The translations under genes were made by a program, and so were the position numbers. DNA of 64,000 nucleotides from positions 1-64,000 of the forward strand of contig CAYWIT010000011.1 of assembly GCA_964458415.1 (NCBI GenBank), in the 5' to 3' direction. Below the pieces are notes generated by a model, which saw only the letters and a list, made by a program, of their open reading frames with translations, had not been told where the DNA came from and ran no database searches. The DNA is from CAYWIT01 sp964458415 (GTDB taxonomy: Bacteria > Pseudomonadota > Alphaproteobacteria > Micavibrionales > UBA2020). Positions within the stretch are counted from its first letter, which is position 1. Each line of letters opens with the position of its first letter. This document shows, one piece after another, positions 8,776 through 18,392 of this stretch.

Positions 8776-11148
8776 TCAGGTTTCCTGAATAATATTAACA
8801 TCGTGGTCACGCGCAAAAGATTCCAGCCGCTCCCTCAAGCTATGTTCGCGCGATGTCATCAGTTGCTCAAGGTAGGGGATCAGCCGTGCTGTATCAAGCG
8901 TCGGGATCATGACCTTGACGGCCTCTACGGATTGTACCGGAACAGACAAAACATTGAAACCAAGCGCGATCAGCACCATTGCCTCCAACGGATGCCCCGC
9001 CATTTCACCACACACGCTGACAAGAACGCCCGCAGCTTTGCAGGCATCCGCGATCATCTTCAAAACACGCAGCATTGCAGGAGACAACGGGTCATACCGG
9101 TCACGAATAGACAAATTATTCCTGTCTGCCGCATAAATATACTGCATCAGATCATTCGTGCCGACAGAAACAAAATCAACCGATTGCAGCAACGCCTCCA
9201 TTTGCCACAGCAACGCCGGAACTTCCAGCATTACGCCTATCTCGATTTTTTGCGGGACCGTCACACCGTTATGCTGCGCGCGTTTCTTTTCCATCTCGAG
9301 CAACGCACGTGCCCGGTCCAGCTCAGCCACCTCCGTTACAAACGGCAGCATAATGCGAATATCACGTCCGCGCGCCCCGCGGATCAAGGCCCGAAACTGT
9401 GTCCGCAATACGGCAGGACGGTCCATGCCAATCCGCACGGCACGCCAGCCCAACGCGGGGTTTTCCTCTTCAGGAGCGCGAAAATAAGGCAGCGGCTTGT
9501 CACCGCCAATATCCAGCGTTCGAAAAGTAACGGGCTTGTCCAAGGCGTGATCAAGAATACGCCCATAAAGCTCTGCCTGCGTTGCCACAAGAGGGTATTT
9601 CTGCCAGCCCATAAAAGACAATTCCGTGCGGAAAAGGCCGACACCATCAGCGCCGACAGCCTGCAGGCTATCCATCTCTTCGATCAGGCCCGCATTCATC
9701 ATCACGGCGACCTTAGTGCCGTTTTTCGTGACAGACTGCGGCTGCACCTGTTTCCGGTACAGTCGGGTGCGTCTTGCGCGTTCCTCGATACTGCGATTAT
9801 AATTTTCCGTCATGTACTCAGGCGGACGGATATACACGCTGCCCCTGTCACCATCAACGATCACGGGATCGCCGTTTTCCACAAAATTCAGGATGTCGCC
9901 ACATTGTCCCACAACGGGAATTCCCAAGGCCCGCGCCACGATCGCAACATGATTGGAAGGGCTCCCTTTTTCAAGGACAACGCCCTTCAGACGGCTACGG
10001 TCATAATCAAGCAGGGCCACCGGCCCCAGTGAGCGCGCGACAAGAATAATATTTTCAGGCAGGCTTTCCTCTGTCGCCTTTCCGTTTTTTCCCTGCTTGA
10101 GCAGATGATTTAAAAGACGATTGCTCAAATCCTCCATATCCTGCAGGCGCTCCCGGATATAGGCATCATTGATTTGCAGCATCCGGGCCCGCGTTTCGTT
10201 CTGCACGCGTTGCACGGCAGCCTCCGCGCTCAGCCCTTTATCAATCGTTGACTCGATCCGCGACAGCCAACCGCGGTCGCGCGCGAACATCTGATAGGCT
10301 TCCAGAATGTCCTTTGTTTCCGTCCCGTTCAAAGTCTTGTTACGATGCAGGATCAGGCTGATGGCTTCCTGCATGCTGGACAGAGCCTCCCTGAGCCGTC
10401 TCTTCTGCAATTTCGTGTCATCCGCGACAATATCCTGCATTGTAATACCGGGCTCATAAAGCACAGCGGTGCCAATAGCAAGGCCACGCCCCATACTGAC
10501 CCCTTCAATCTGGCTCGGCTTACCCCCGGCTGCAAATCCTGAATTCATTTCCTGCCGCGTCACAAGCCGTCCACCGACGATCAGCTCCGCCACGATCATT
10601 GCAACAGTCTGCAGGACTTCAACGACTTCCTCGCCATAGGCACGCGGCAGGCGGTTCTGTACCGTCAGAACGCCGCGCACATGTCCCCCGCGCAACACAG
10701 GAACCCCGCAAAAAGACTTGTAAACACCGCCTCCCGTTTCTGCACGCAAAGACTGGTGCGGCTGCAGAGTCAAATCCTGCACGATATGGGGCGTGGACAG
10801 GGCTGCGATGTCCCCCACCAGCCCTTCGCCGACACGCACACGAATATGGCGCAACGCTTGCTGCGCAAAACCTTCCGCCGAGAACATTTCCAGCGCATCG
10901 CCCGCCCGCAAGATGAAGCAGGCCGCCGCATCCGCCCGCAGTTCCCTGGCGACCATCCGCACAATGCCATCAAGCTTGCGATCAGCCGTTTCCGGCCCCG
11001 CCATCAAATCCCGCAAACATGCCATCAGGCGTTTCGGCGCCGACAGAGACATCTGCGCATCTACAAATTCCGAGGACAGGATTTCATGCCGCTCCGGCGT
11101 GGCGACGACCGTCAGGTCTTCCCATTTTTTTGGTAAAGATCGCGCCAT
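8776..11148 (-). CDS. ptsP: Phosphoenolpyruvate-protein phosphotransferase PtsP (EI-Ntr)
   Basis: EI-Ntr is the first kinase of the nitrogen-related PTS relay (PtsP to NPr to EIIA-Ntr). The 790 residues comprise a GAF domain (about 35-185), the PTS EI N-terminal helical part (about 205-330), and the swivelling phosphohistidine domain with GSPSNHVAIVAR. The last part is the PEP-binding barrel with LFRTELSFM, FRTLDIGGDKPLPYF, VSVGTNDLMQY and the active-site Cys in VSVCGEMAG. The ATG lies 5 bases after the lysC stop with GGG upstream, so it is cotranscribed with aspartokinase, a conserved pairing in alphaproteobacteria. No sugar-transport PTS genes are visible nearby, which fits a regulatory role. 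Confidence 0.95.
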   Translation of the reverse strand: MARSLPKKWEDLTVVATPERHEILSSEFVDAQMSLSAPKRLMACLRDLMAGPETADRKLDGIVRMVARELRADAAACFILRAGDALEMFSAEGFAQQALRHIRVRVGEGLVGDIAALSTPHIVQDLTLQPHQSLRAETGGGVYKSFCGVPVLRGGHVRGVLTVQNRLPRAYGEEVVEVLQTVAMIVAELIVGGRLVTRQEMNSGFAAGGKPSQIEGVSMGRGLAIGTAVLYEPGITMQDIVADDTKLQKRRLREALSSMQEAISLILHRNKTLNGTETKDILEAYQMFARDRGWLSRIESTIDKGLSAEAAVQRVQNETRARMLQINDAYIRERLQDMEDLSNRLLNHLLKQGKNGKATEESLPENIILVARSLGPVALLDYDRSRLKGVVLEKGSPSNHVAIVARALGIPVVGQCGDILNFVENGDPVIVDGDRGSVYIRPPEYMTENYNRSIEERARRTRLYRKQVQPQSVTKNGTKVAVMMNAGLIEEMDSLQAVGADGVGLFRTELSFMGWQKYPLVATQAELYGRILDHALDKPVTFRTLDIGGDKPLPYFRAPEEENPALGWRAVRIGMDRPAVLRTQFRALIRGARGRDIRIMLPFVTEVAELDRARALLEMEKKRAQHNGVTVPQKIEIGVMLEVPALLWQMEALLQSVDFVSVGTNDLMQYIYAADRNNLSIRDRYDPLSPAMLRVLKMIADACKAAGVLVSVCGEMAGHPLEAMVLIALGFNVLSVPVQSVEAVKVMIPTLDTARLIPYLEQLMTSREHSLRERLESFARDHDVNIIQET

Positions 11149-11153
11149 GCCCG

Positions 11154-12392
11154 TTACCCTTCCTGATCCAGTCCGTAGGCTGTATGAAGCGAACGCACCG
11201 CCAGCTCGGTGTACTCTTCGGAAATGAGCACGCTGACTTTAATTTCAGATGTCGTGATGACCTGAATATTGATGCCTTTTTCAGCAAGCGTTCTGAACAT
11301 TTTTGACGCAACGCCAACATAGCTCCGCATGCCGATGCCCACGATTGAAATCTTGGCGACATCCGCACTCGACTCTACCTGCGTTCCCTCCATCCCCCCG
11401 ATTGAGGCTTTTATAACCTCCAGCGCACGGGGCAAATCCGCGCGTGAAACCGTAAAGGTCAGATCCGTTTTCTTGTGATCGGCGGAAAGGTTTTGCACGA
11501 TCATATCAACGTTAATCGCCGCATCGGCCAAGGGCCCAAACACCTGCGCCGCCACCCCCGGAACATCCGGCAGGCTGCGCAAGGTCACCTTGGCCTCATC
11601 CCTGCTATGCGTCACGCCGCTGACAACTTCCTGTTCCACCATATCCTCCTCATCCACGACCAGCGTTCCGGGCAGATCACTGCCCAGAGTCTGCTCAAAG
11701 CTTGACAATACCTGTACAGGCACTTTTTCCTTCATGGCCAGCTCCACTGAACGGGTTTGCAAAACTTTTGCGCCGACCGAGGCCATTTCCAGCATTTCCT
11801 CATAGCTGATCCGTCCAATTTTTTTTGCCCGTGTAACAATACGCGGATCTGCGGTATAAACACCGTCAACATCTGTATAGATATCGCAGCGATCCGCCTT
11901 GAGAGCGGCGGCCACAGCAACGGCGGAAGTATCCGACCCGCCGCGCCCCAATGTGGCGATCCGCCCGTCAGGCGCCAACCCCTGAAATCCGGCAAGAACG
12001 GCAACCTCCCCTTTCTCAAGGCTTTCCCTGAGAGCTCCCGTCTCCACCGCGCGAATACGCGCCTTGCCATGCACTGCATCCGTCATGAGGGGGACCTGCC
12101 AGCCCTGCCATGAACGCGCCGCAATGCCTCTTTTTTGCAAGGCCAGAGACAACAGTCCTGATGTCACCTGTTCGCCGGAAGCCACGATGGCATCATACTC
12201 CCGCGGGTCAAATATCTGGCTGATTGCCGTACAATAGGAAACAAGCTGGTTCGTAACTCCGGACATCGCCGACACAACGGCCACAACCCTGTGTCCGGCG
12301 TTCATCTCGGCGGCGATCTTGTCAGCCACATTTTCTATGGCCGCAATATCTGCCACAGATGTGCCGCCAAATTTCAGGACAAGCAAGCTCAT
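11154..12392 (-). CDS. lysC: Aspartate kinase
   Basis: This enzyme phosphorylates aspartate, the entry to lysine, threonine, methionine and diaminopimelate synthesis. The 412-residue single-function form starts LLVLKFGGTSV (kinase motif), carries GRGGSDTSAVA near 155-165 and DIYTDVDGVYTADPR near 180, and ends with two ACT domains (about 265-335 and 345-405) for feedback inhibition. It is the first gene of a six-gene minus-strand run ending in prmC, and is divergent from purA across 176 bases. I looked for a lysine riboswitch in that gap and it is too short for one. Confidence 0.96.
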   Translation of the reverse strand: MSLLVLKFGGTSVADIAAIENVADKIAAEMNAGHRVVAVVSAMSGVTNQLVSYCTAISQIFDPREYDAIVASGEQVTSGLLSLALQKRGIAARSWQGWQVPLMTDAVHGKARIRAVETGALRESLEKGEVAVLAGFQGLAPDGRIATLGRGGSDTSAVAVAAALKADRCDIYTDVDGVYTADPRIVTRAKKIGRISYEEMLEMASVGAKVLQTRSVELAMKEKVPVQVLSSFEQTLGSDLPGTLVVDEEDMVEQEVVSGVTHSRDEAKVTLRSLPDVPGVAAQVFGPLADAAINVDMIVQNLSADHKKTDLTFTVSRADLPRALEVIKASIGGMEGTQVESSADVAKISIVGIGMRSYVGVASKMFRTLAEKGINIQVITTSEIKVSVLISEEYTELAVRSLHTAYGLDQEG

Positions 12393-12568
12393 AAAACCTT
12401 TCCAAGGTCGGGGACTTTGACAGTTCTCTGCTCAGGTCTGATTTCTGACAGAGTACAATTAATTTCCACAAATTCCGAGAAGACTTTTTACTGATTTTAT
12501 TAAATTTTTTCATGTTTTTTGCAGAAAGACATGCTATCGAGGATCATAAGACAGAGAGGGTGAAGGAT

Positions 12569-13861
12569 ATGGGAAATGTAACCGTTATTGGCACGCAATG
12601 GGGCGATGAAGGAAAAGGCAAAATTTCCGACTGGCTCGCCGCAAAAGCGGATATCGTTGTCCGCTTCCAAGGCGGGCATAATGCCGGACATACCCTTGTT
12701 GTCGGTGATAAAGTTTACAAGCTTCACCTGCTCCCCTCCGGCATTATCCGTAATAAACTGTCTATTATCGGTAACGGCGTCGTCGTTGATCCCTGGGCGC
12801 TGATGTCAGAGATATCAGCCCTCCGTAATCAGGGGGTCGAGATAACGCCCGACAATCTGCTTATTTCGGAACAGGCCCCAATCATTCTCCCTATCCACAG
12901 CTCCCTCGACAAAGCATTAGAGGCCGCTCGCGGAGAAAACAAAATCGGCACGACCGGTCGCGGTATCGGCCCAGCCTATGAGGATAAAATCGGCCGACGC
13001 GCCCTGCGCATGTGCGATCTGGCACATCCGGACAGCTTCCGCGAAAAACTGGACAGGCTTGCCTTCTATCATAATGCCCTGCACCGCGGTCTGGGAGCCC
13101 CCGCCGTCGATGTCGATTCATTCGTCATGACACTCGAAGAATTATCCTACCGTTTGCTGCCATTCATCGGGCCTTGCTGGCGCGTCCTTGACGATGCACA
13201 GCGCAACGGAGAAACCATTGTTTTTGAAGGTGCGCAAGGCGTCATGCTTGATGTCGATCACGGCACCTTCCCGTATGTCACCTCCTCCAACACCGTCGCG
13301 GCTCAGGCAGCCATCGGCGCAGGCGTAGGCGTGCAGCAACTTGGTTATATTCTGGGCATCACCAAGGCCTATACCACCCGCGTCGGGTCAGGCCCCTTCC
13401 CGACAGAACTGCATGATGAAACCGGCGAAACACTGGGAACACGCGGACAGGAATTTGGCACGACCACAGGCCGCAAACGCCGCTGCGGATGGTTTGATGC
13501 CGTACAGGTACGGCAGGCCGTGCGCATTTCCGGGATCAACGGCATTGCGCTGATGAAACTGGACGTCATGGATACGCTTCCCGAGGTTAAAATCTGCGTT
13601 GGCTATACATACGATGGCAAGGACTACGATTACATTCCGGCGTCCGCAGACATTCAGGCAAAACTAGAGCCTGTTTATGAGACAATGCCGGGCTGGCAAA
13701 CCTCCCTGCGTGGCGTGCGCCGTCTGGAAGACCTGCCTGAAAATGCCCGGCGCTACATTCGTCGGCTCGAAGAACTCATCGGTATCACCGCAGCGATTAT
13801 CTCTACCTCGCCGGAACGTGAGGATACCATTATGGCTTGCGATATTCTGAAAAATAAATAA
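12569..13861 (+). CDS. purA: Adenylosuccinate synthetase
   Basis: PurA joins IMP and aspartate with GTP to make adenylosuccinate, the first committed step to AMP. The protein is 430 residues, as usual. It begins MGNVTVIGTQWGDEGKGK with the GTP-binding GDEGKGK loop, then shows GGHNAGHT, GTTGRGIGPAYEDK (IMP contacts) and the C-terminal base-binding region. The ATG at 12569 is preceded by GAGAGGG and GAAGG. An in-frame ATG at 12512 would add 19 unrelated residues and is rejected. Confidence 0.97.
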   Translation: MGNVTVIGTQWGDEGKGKISDWLAAKADIVVRFQGGHNAGHTLVVGDKVYKLHLLPSGIIRNKLSIIGNGVVVDPWALMSEISALRNQGVEITPDNLLISEQAPIILPIHSSLDKALEAARGENKIGTTGRGIGPAYEDKIGRRALRMCDLAHPDSFREKLDRLAFYHNALHRGLGAPAVDVDSFVMTLEELSYRLLPFIGPCWRVLDDAQRNGETIVFEGAQGVMLDVDHGTFPYVTSSNTVAAQAAIGAGVGVQQLGYILGITKAYTTRVGSGPFPTELHDETGETLGTRGQEFGTTTGRKRRCGWFDAVQVRQAVRISGINGIALMKLDVMDTLPEVKICVGYTYDGKDYDYIPASADIQAKLEPVYETMPGWQTSLRGVRRLEDLPENARRYIRRLEELIGITAAIISTSPEREDTIMACDILKNK

Positions 13862-14026
13862 GCTCAAACAGCTTTTCAGTTGAGAAAATTACAACAACGC
13901 TTTGAAAAGCCAGAGCGCTTAAGTGTTTCTTAAACAATCCCTGCTTGAATGAGCATGTACAGGTGAGCCCATCTGTATTCTTGCGACCCGAATATCGAAG
14001 CAGAGTTATTTTTTAAGGAGAGTAAA

Positions 14027-14578
14027 ATGAAACCACTACATAAATATCTTGCAGCAGGCACGGCGCTTCTTCTTTCCGCCACCGTCGCGCATTCCGCATT
14101 CGCCGCGACAGATGGCACGCTTGGCGCGACCTCCACAGGCACCTCCGTTGTGTCCGTAACAATTGACCAAATGTACCAGATTTCCGGCATGGCGGATTTT
14201 GCCTTGGGGACCTATGGTGGCACCGGTGATTTGACTGGAAACGACGATGTCTGTATCTATACGAACGATGCTACCGCGACCTATAATGTCACAATCACGG
14301 ACAACTCCACCCTCTCTGCCGCTGATTTTTCTGTAGAGAATGCCGGCGATACAGCCGACATTCCCTTCACCGTCTCCTGGAACGATGTATCAGGAACTGT
14401 TGGTCAGGTAGCGGCTACCTATGCCACCCCTCTTGCCTCTACAGGAGCCAATACAGCATCGACAAACTGCGGCGGTGGAAATAACGCCAATCTTGCCGTG
14501 AATATCCTTGAGGCGGATTTGCAGGCTGCTGCGGCAGACAGCTACTCCTCGACGCTATCGGTTCTGATCGAACCATAA
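14027..14578 (+). CDS. Spore coat U-like (SCPU) pilus subunit
   Basis: This 183-residue secreted protein has a cleavable signal peptide (cut after SAFA, residue 26) and a strong ribosome-binding site (AAGGAGAG). The mature part is a single Ig-like SCPU domain with a Cys pair (DVCIY and STNCGGG) that probably forms a disulfide. It also has the TDNSTLSAADFSV and TADIPFTVSWN motifs seen in sigma/archaic chaperone-usher subunits. An N-terminal extension of about 20 residues (GTLGATSTGTSVV) could act as the donor strand. It is a close relative, by eye about half identical, of the subunit at 18389-18937 and lies convergent to the usher gene. Confidence 0.85.
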   Translation: MKPLHKYLAAGTALLLSATVAHSAFAATDGTLGATSTGTSVVSVTIDQMYQISGMADFALGTYGGTGDLTGNDDVCIYTNDATATYNVTITDNSTLSAADFSVENAGDTADIPFTVSWNDVSGTVGQVAATYATPLASTGANTASTNCGGGNNANLAVNILEADLQAAAADSYSSTLSVLIEP

Positions 14579-14594
14579 GCCGATAAAACTGAAC

Positions 14595-14633
14595 AAAAAA
14601 ACCGGTTTTCCGCTATGGAGAACCGGTTTTTTT
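14595..14633. terminator. Bidirectional terminator between SCPU subunit and usher genes
   Basis: A 17-bp stem with one G-U pair (14595-14611 with 14617-14633) and the loop GCTAT has A-rich and T-rich flanks on both sides, so it can end transcription from both directions. The stop codon of the minus-strand usher gene (14613-14615) lies inside the loop, so the last usher codons are part of the stem. Confidence 0.85.
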
Positions 14634-17087
14634 AACACAGGAAACGTTCCCAAGATCCGCGTAGACGTCCTCTTTTTTCAAAGCGGGAAATTCAACCATA
14701 CAAATATGATTTTCCGCCGCGAAAGCCAATGATTGCCCTGTCCCCGTCATGACATCCAACGCGAAAAATCCAGCCTCATCTGTATAATACGCCTGTCCAT
14801 CCAGCAGGAATCGCGCATTATCCAGCGGGAGGTCCTGTTCATCCACCAGAAAACCCGTCACAACAACGGCTTTTGCCATCGTAAATGTCCGATAAACCAC
14901 ATTACCGGGATAACCGACAACAACTTGTCCCTTCTCACGGGATTTAAGGATACCTTTATTGGCCGTATCAACCACATCCACCCTGATCTTTTTATAGACC
15001 GGCACTGGCAAAGCAACTGTCTCTCCAGTCCTGACTCTGGCCAGCGTGGCTCCGTTCATCGTAACATCCAGATCATCCCCTTCTTCCCCTTCAACAGTGA
15101 TCATCGCCAAAGCCATATCATTCGTAGCGGCTTGGGACGTCGCCTTGAGGCCTCTGGACGGTGACCACAATAAAGTGCTTCTCAGCTCGCCGCCAATCTG
15201 CCCAGAGGCTTCCTGCGTGACGGCCTGTTCCAGATAACCACGCAGTTGCGCCAGCTCCCCGGTATAGATTGCATCGCTACTAATAACAGTTTGCAGTTCA
15301 TCCGTGCTGGACAAGAGAGGATCCATCCGCAAGCCTAACGTTGCATCCAGCTTTCTGCGCCAGTCTTTATAAGCAGCGCCCGCCCCGGTATAACCAAGCC
15401 CGGCCATCACGGCAACACGGTTATCAGACCCGATCCGACTGGCATCGATCTGGGCATTTTTGCTCCAGACAGGCGCGGAATCCCGCAAACTGAATGTTGC
15501 CAGCATCCGCTTGTCCTCATCCGAAACATTGTACTCAAACTTCAGCTCCGGCGTATAAGCGCCACGTTTGTCAAATACGTAAGAAAAGGCGGGGCCGTAT
15601 CGGTAAGAACTTCCTTCCAGCGAAGACCGGCTGGTTTCCGCGCCAAAGCTGGAAAAAACCCTGTACCCCCCGATCAATAATGGCTTTGCGATACTAAAGG
15701 ACAGGGACTCCCGGTCAGAAAGAGAGAAGTCGCCAGCGCTCGCATTGGCACGGCCCCTGTCATATATTTTCGTGGCAAAAAGGCTTGCAGATCCCCCCTG
15801 ACCTCCCCGCCATACGGCAGAAGCCTCGACACCAACCGGTTTAAAAACGTTCGAAAAAGCCCCCGTCAAAGATGTTTCCAGCAAGCCGATCGCTTCAAAG
15901 ACATGAAGTCCTTTCTGGGAAGAAAGCGAGACTTCATACACATGATCCTTGCTGGTCGCGGCAAGGCCGACCCCCCCGCCAAGCCAATCGGACAGGCGCG
16001 CACGATACGAAATCTCGGCTGCCGGTATTCCTTCGGGCCTTGTGCCATCTCTTGTTTCACCGATCTCCAGACTCATGACCGGCTTTCCATGCGGTGGCAG
16101 AAGCTGTGTCTTGATATAGGGCCGCACCTCACGTGAAATAACCGTGCCGCCGTCACGCACGACGATTTCTATATCATAGCTGCCCTGTGGAAAGCCCCGC
16201 GTATCAATCTGCACCGTCCCAAAATTCAAAATACGGGAATAAAGAACCTGACGCGATGACTCCCTGTCACGAAAAACCTCCACCTGCGCGCGCCGCGGCA
16301 AAAATATTTCTATATTCGAGCCCTGCAACTGCTCATCCCGAAAAAGCAAAGTCTGATTGCTGGCCAGACGCAGCCCCATAAAATCAAGGCTTCTGGCGAA
16401 GCGCATGTTTCCGCTCGTTTCCAGCATACCGGCAAAAGCCGTCATGTCTTCGTCCCACACCCTGAAGTCCTTGCGAACTAAAGCATTTTTCAGGACATAG
16501 CCATTATCCTGCGTCAGCGTGCCGGAGCTTTGCAACGCCATATCCCCTTTGGATAAAACAGAGTCATGAGACATTGAAACACCGCGCAGAATATCCAGAC
16601 TGCGCGTATTCGCGCTCCCCGCCACAAAAAGAGCATTCCGCAAGGAAATATCCTTGTCTGTTCCCTGCAAGTCTCCGAGCCCCTCGACAGCGGATAGCAA
16701 TGACTCCGCCTGATCAATATCAACATTCAGCCTGAAGTTTGTAATATCCACGCTGACTGTTCCGACATCACGGATCATCCTGATTTTTTCTATGCGCCCG
16801 TCAAACAGAGGGATAAAATTATCCGGATTTCTTACGGCGGGCAGCAAATCAACAGCGTCCTGCGGCGCATCCAGCTCAAACCAGCCCTCGCCAAAACGTC
16901 CATATACAAGACCATAGTTAATACCGCCCGCATAAAAATCAAAAGCGCTGAATTCGCCATCCTGAGAATTCGCCGAAGCCGTCATGCCGGCCTCGGCACA
17001 AGCTTTTCCGGGCGCAATAACCCCGCTTGCCAGACATAATATCAGGCAAAAAATCATCACAAAAATACAGTTTCTTCCCCGTGGCAA
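14613..17087 (-). CDS. Outer-membrane fimbrial usher, TcfC/CooC-like
   Basis: The 824-residue protein has a signal peptide ending in GKACA and an N-terminal domain. A predicted beta-barrel full of alternating aromatic/polar strands (about 340-650) surrounds an E-set-like segment (FPQGSYDIEIVVRDGG, then LPPHGKPVMSLEIG, about 285-340) of the type found in CS1/Ecp-class (TcfC) ushers. The C-terminal end is a beta-sandwich (VVTGFLVDEQDLPLDNARF) with a final Cys pair. Ushers receive chaperone-subunit complexes and assemble pili. The best start is a TTG with GAGG 6 bases upstream. A GTG or ATG nine to ten codons further in is possible. Chaperone and two subunits precede it in the same operon. Assignment to the alpha rather than sigma class is by motif memory only. 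Confidence 0.75.
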   Translation of the reverse strand: MPRGRNCIFVMIFCLILCLASGVIAPGKACAEAGMTASANSQDGEFSAFDFYAGGINYGLVYGRFGEGWFELDAPQDAVDLLPAVRNPDNFIPLFDGRIEKIRMIRDVGTVSVDITNFRLNVDIDQAESLLSAVEGLGDLQGTDKDISLRNALFVAGSANTRSLDILRGVSMSHDSVLSKGDMALQSSGTLTQDNGYVLKNALVRKDFRVWDEDMTAFAGMLETSGNMRFARSLDFMGLRLASNQTLLFRDEQLQGSNIEIFLPRRAQVEVFRDRESSRQVLYSRILNFGTVQIDTRGFPQGSYDIEIVVRDGGTVISREVRPYIKTQLLPPHGKPVMSLEIGETRDGTRPEGIPAAEISYRARLSDWLGGGVGLAATSKDHVYEVSLSSQKGLHVFEAIGLLETSLTGAFSNVFKPVGVEASAVWRGGQGGSASLFATKIYDRGRANASAGDFSLSDRESLSFSIAKPLLIGGYRVFSSFGAETSRSSLEGSSYRYGPAFSYVFDKRGAYTPELKFEYNVSDEDKRMLATFSLRDSAPVWSKNAQIDASRIGSDNRVAVMAGLGYTGAGAAYKDWRRKLDATLGLRMDPLLSSTDELQTVISSDAIYTGELAQLRGYLEQAVTQEASGQIGGELRSTLLWSPSRGLKATSQAATNDMALAMITVEGEEGDDLDVTMNGATLARVRTGETVALPVPVYKKIRVDVVDTANKGILKSREKGQVVVGYPGNVVYRTFTMAKAVVVTGFLVDEQDLPLDNARFLLDGQAYYTDEAGFFALDVMTGTGQSLAFAAENHICMVEFPALKKEDVYADLGNVSCVKKTGSP

Positions 17088-17105
17088 TACAGCCTCACAG
17101 AACGA

Positions 17106-17816
17106 TCAGGGTGCAGGATAGGTGAGCGTAGAATACTTTCCGTCAATCAGCAGCGTTTGCGTATACGCCAGTGTTTTCAACGGTTCAGGAACAATAATTT
17201 CCTTTTCAACGCCCGGAAAAATACGCGCCCCTTCCAGAGGAACACAATTTTTCCGCTCCTCATCAAGGCAGAAATCCTCGCGTTGCAACTGCGCCGTAAT
17301 ATTTCCTGCGTTAAAAAGCTTTATCTTATCGCCTTCGCGTGTGAACTTCAGATCCGGCCTCACATTTTTTGGCGACACCATGATCAATGCCCCCATGGAA
17401 ACAATGACGTTCACCTGAATGGCTTTTCCGCCGATTTCCTGTGTTTTCTGCATGGTCGGCTCGCTGGGAACGAAGCGAACGCGATATATTGACTCCATGT
17501 CCTCCGGAAAGCCCCGCAGCACCAGCCTGACCGGGCGGGTTTCTCCCGGCGCAATTTCAAAGGCCTTGGGCGCAGCGATAAGCTTGTCTGTCGGCGATTC
17601 AAGCTGGTCCGGCAGATCGGAGCGCGTGACTTCAATCGTGTTCACGCTGATCTTTAAAGGCTTGTCACTCTGGTTAGTGACGTTGATATTATCAATCGGC
17701 TTGTCGCCCGGCCTGAAATCTACGATGACTTTGTTCAGGCTGATCCCATCCGCCTGCGCCGGAATCGCAAAAAACACGCCCCACAAAAGGACGCAGCAGA
17801 AAAATAGCTTCCCCAT
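17106..17816 (-). CDS. PapD-like periplasmic pilus chaperone
   Basis: The 236-residue protein has a signal peptide (cut after AQA) and two Ig-like domains: GISLNKVIVDFRPGDKPIDN opens domain 1 and the region after residue 150 forms domain 2. Chaperones of this family bind folding subunits by donor-strand complementation and hand them to the usher. The ATG at 17816 follows GGGGAGAG. An upstream in-frame start would add 11 residues. A disulfide is likely in domain 2 (DFCLDEERKNC). It lies 18 bases before the usher gene and after two subunit genes, so it is one operon. Confidence 0.85.
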   Translation of the reverse strand: MGKLFFCCVLLWGVFFAIPAQADGISLNKVIVDFRPGDKPIDNINVTNQSDKPLKISVNTIEVTRSDLPDQLESPTDKLIAAPKAFEIAPGETRPVRLVLRGFPEDMESIYRVRFVPSEPTMQKTQEIGGKAIQVNVIVSMGALIMVSPKNVRPDLKFTREGDKIKLFNAGNITAQLQREDFCLDEERKNCVPLEGARIFPGVEKEIIVPEPLKTLAYTQTLLIDGKYSTLTYPAP

Positions 17817-17903
17817 TATTCTCTCCCCAAAAAAATACTTCCCCGTCAAAAGGATAACATATTTTTTAAGGATAAAACCACATCAAAATTTATGATAAAC
17901 AGG

Positions 17904-18392
17904 TCAGTCTTTTCTGACCCTCAGCGTCAGCCGAGAGCTATAGGTTCCGGCTGGCACGGCCGCAAGATCAGAGTTATTAAGATCAACCTTGAAGTTTGCG
18001 CTGTCGCCACCGCCACATGTCTGGCTTGACGTATTCGCCCCGCTTGCATTCAGCTCATTTCCATCTGTCACCAAAGTCGTTCCCGGGGACGGCGTTTCCC
18101 CCCAATAGACTGTAAATGGAATTTCTGCCGTACGCGCCGCGTTCTCAAGCCTGAAATTTGATGGAGTAATTGTTGAATTATCAGTTATTCTCACCCGATA
18201 ATTCTGGTCCCCATCCTGATCATAAACGCAGACAGGGTCATCGCCGCTCAGGGAAGACCCAGCCCAAGTTCCAAGGTTAATATCATCTACCTCTGTAATC
18301 CTGACCCGCCGTTGCGCTTCTGCCTCAGAAACAGAAAAAAAGCCGCATAGAAAAACTACCGCAACGACGAGAAAAAACCGTTTATTTTTCAT
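17904..18392 (-). CDS. SCPU-like pilus subunit lacking the N-terminal extension
   Basis: The 162-residue secreted protein has a signal peptide cut near AEA/QR. The mature chain aligns with the other two SCPU subunits (VCVYDQD, RITDNSTITPSNF, AEIPFTVYWG, GANTSSQTCGGG, with the same Cys pair). It begins directly at RRVRITEVDDINLG, about 20 residues later than its paralogs, so the strand that would complement another subunit is missing. In chaperone-usher fibres a subunit that has a groove but no donor strand can only sit at the distal end, so a tip position is inferred. Its ATG overlaps the upstream subunit's stop (ATGA). Confidence 0.8.
   Translation of the reverse strand: MKNKRFFLVVAVVFLCGFFSVSEAEAQRRVRITEVDDINLGTWAGSSLSGDDPVCVYDQDGDQNYRVRITDNSTITPSNFRLENAARTAEIPFTVYWGETPSPGTTLVTDGNELNASGANTSSQTCGGGDSANFKVDLNNSDLAAVPAGTYSSRLTLRVRKD

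Noticed and set aside
8674..10032. 452-codon plus-strand frame over ptsP
   Set aside because: Antisense to a confirmed enzyme and full of His, Arg and Gln runs; no signals or motifs.
12393..12568. Lysine riboswitch before lysC
   Set aside because: The divergent gap with purA is only 176 bases and shows no L-box junction motifs.
12512..12568. Extra 19-residue N-terminus for purA
   Set aside because: The downstream ATG has the ribosome-binding site and the family's normal start.
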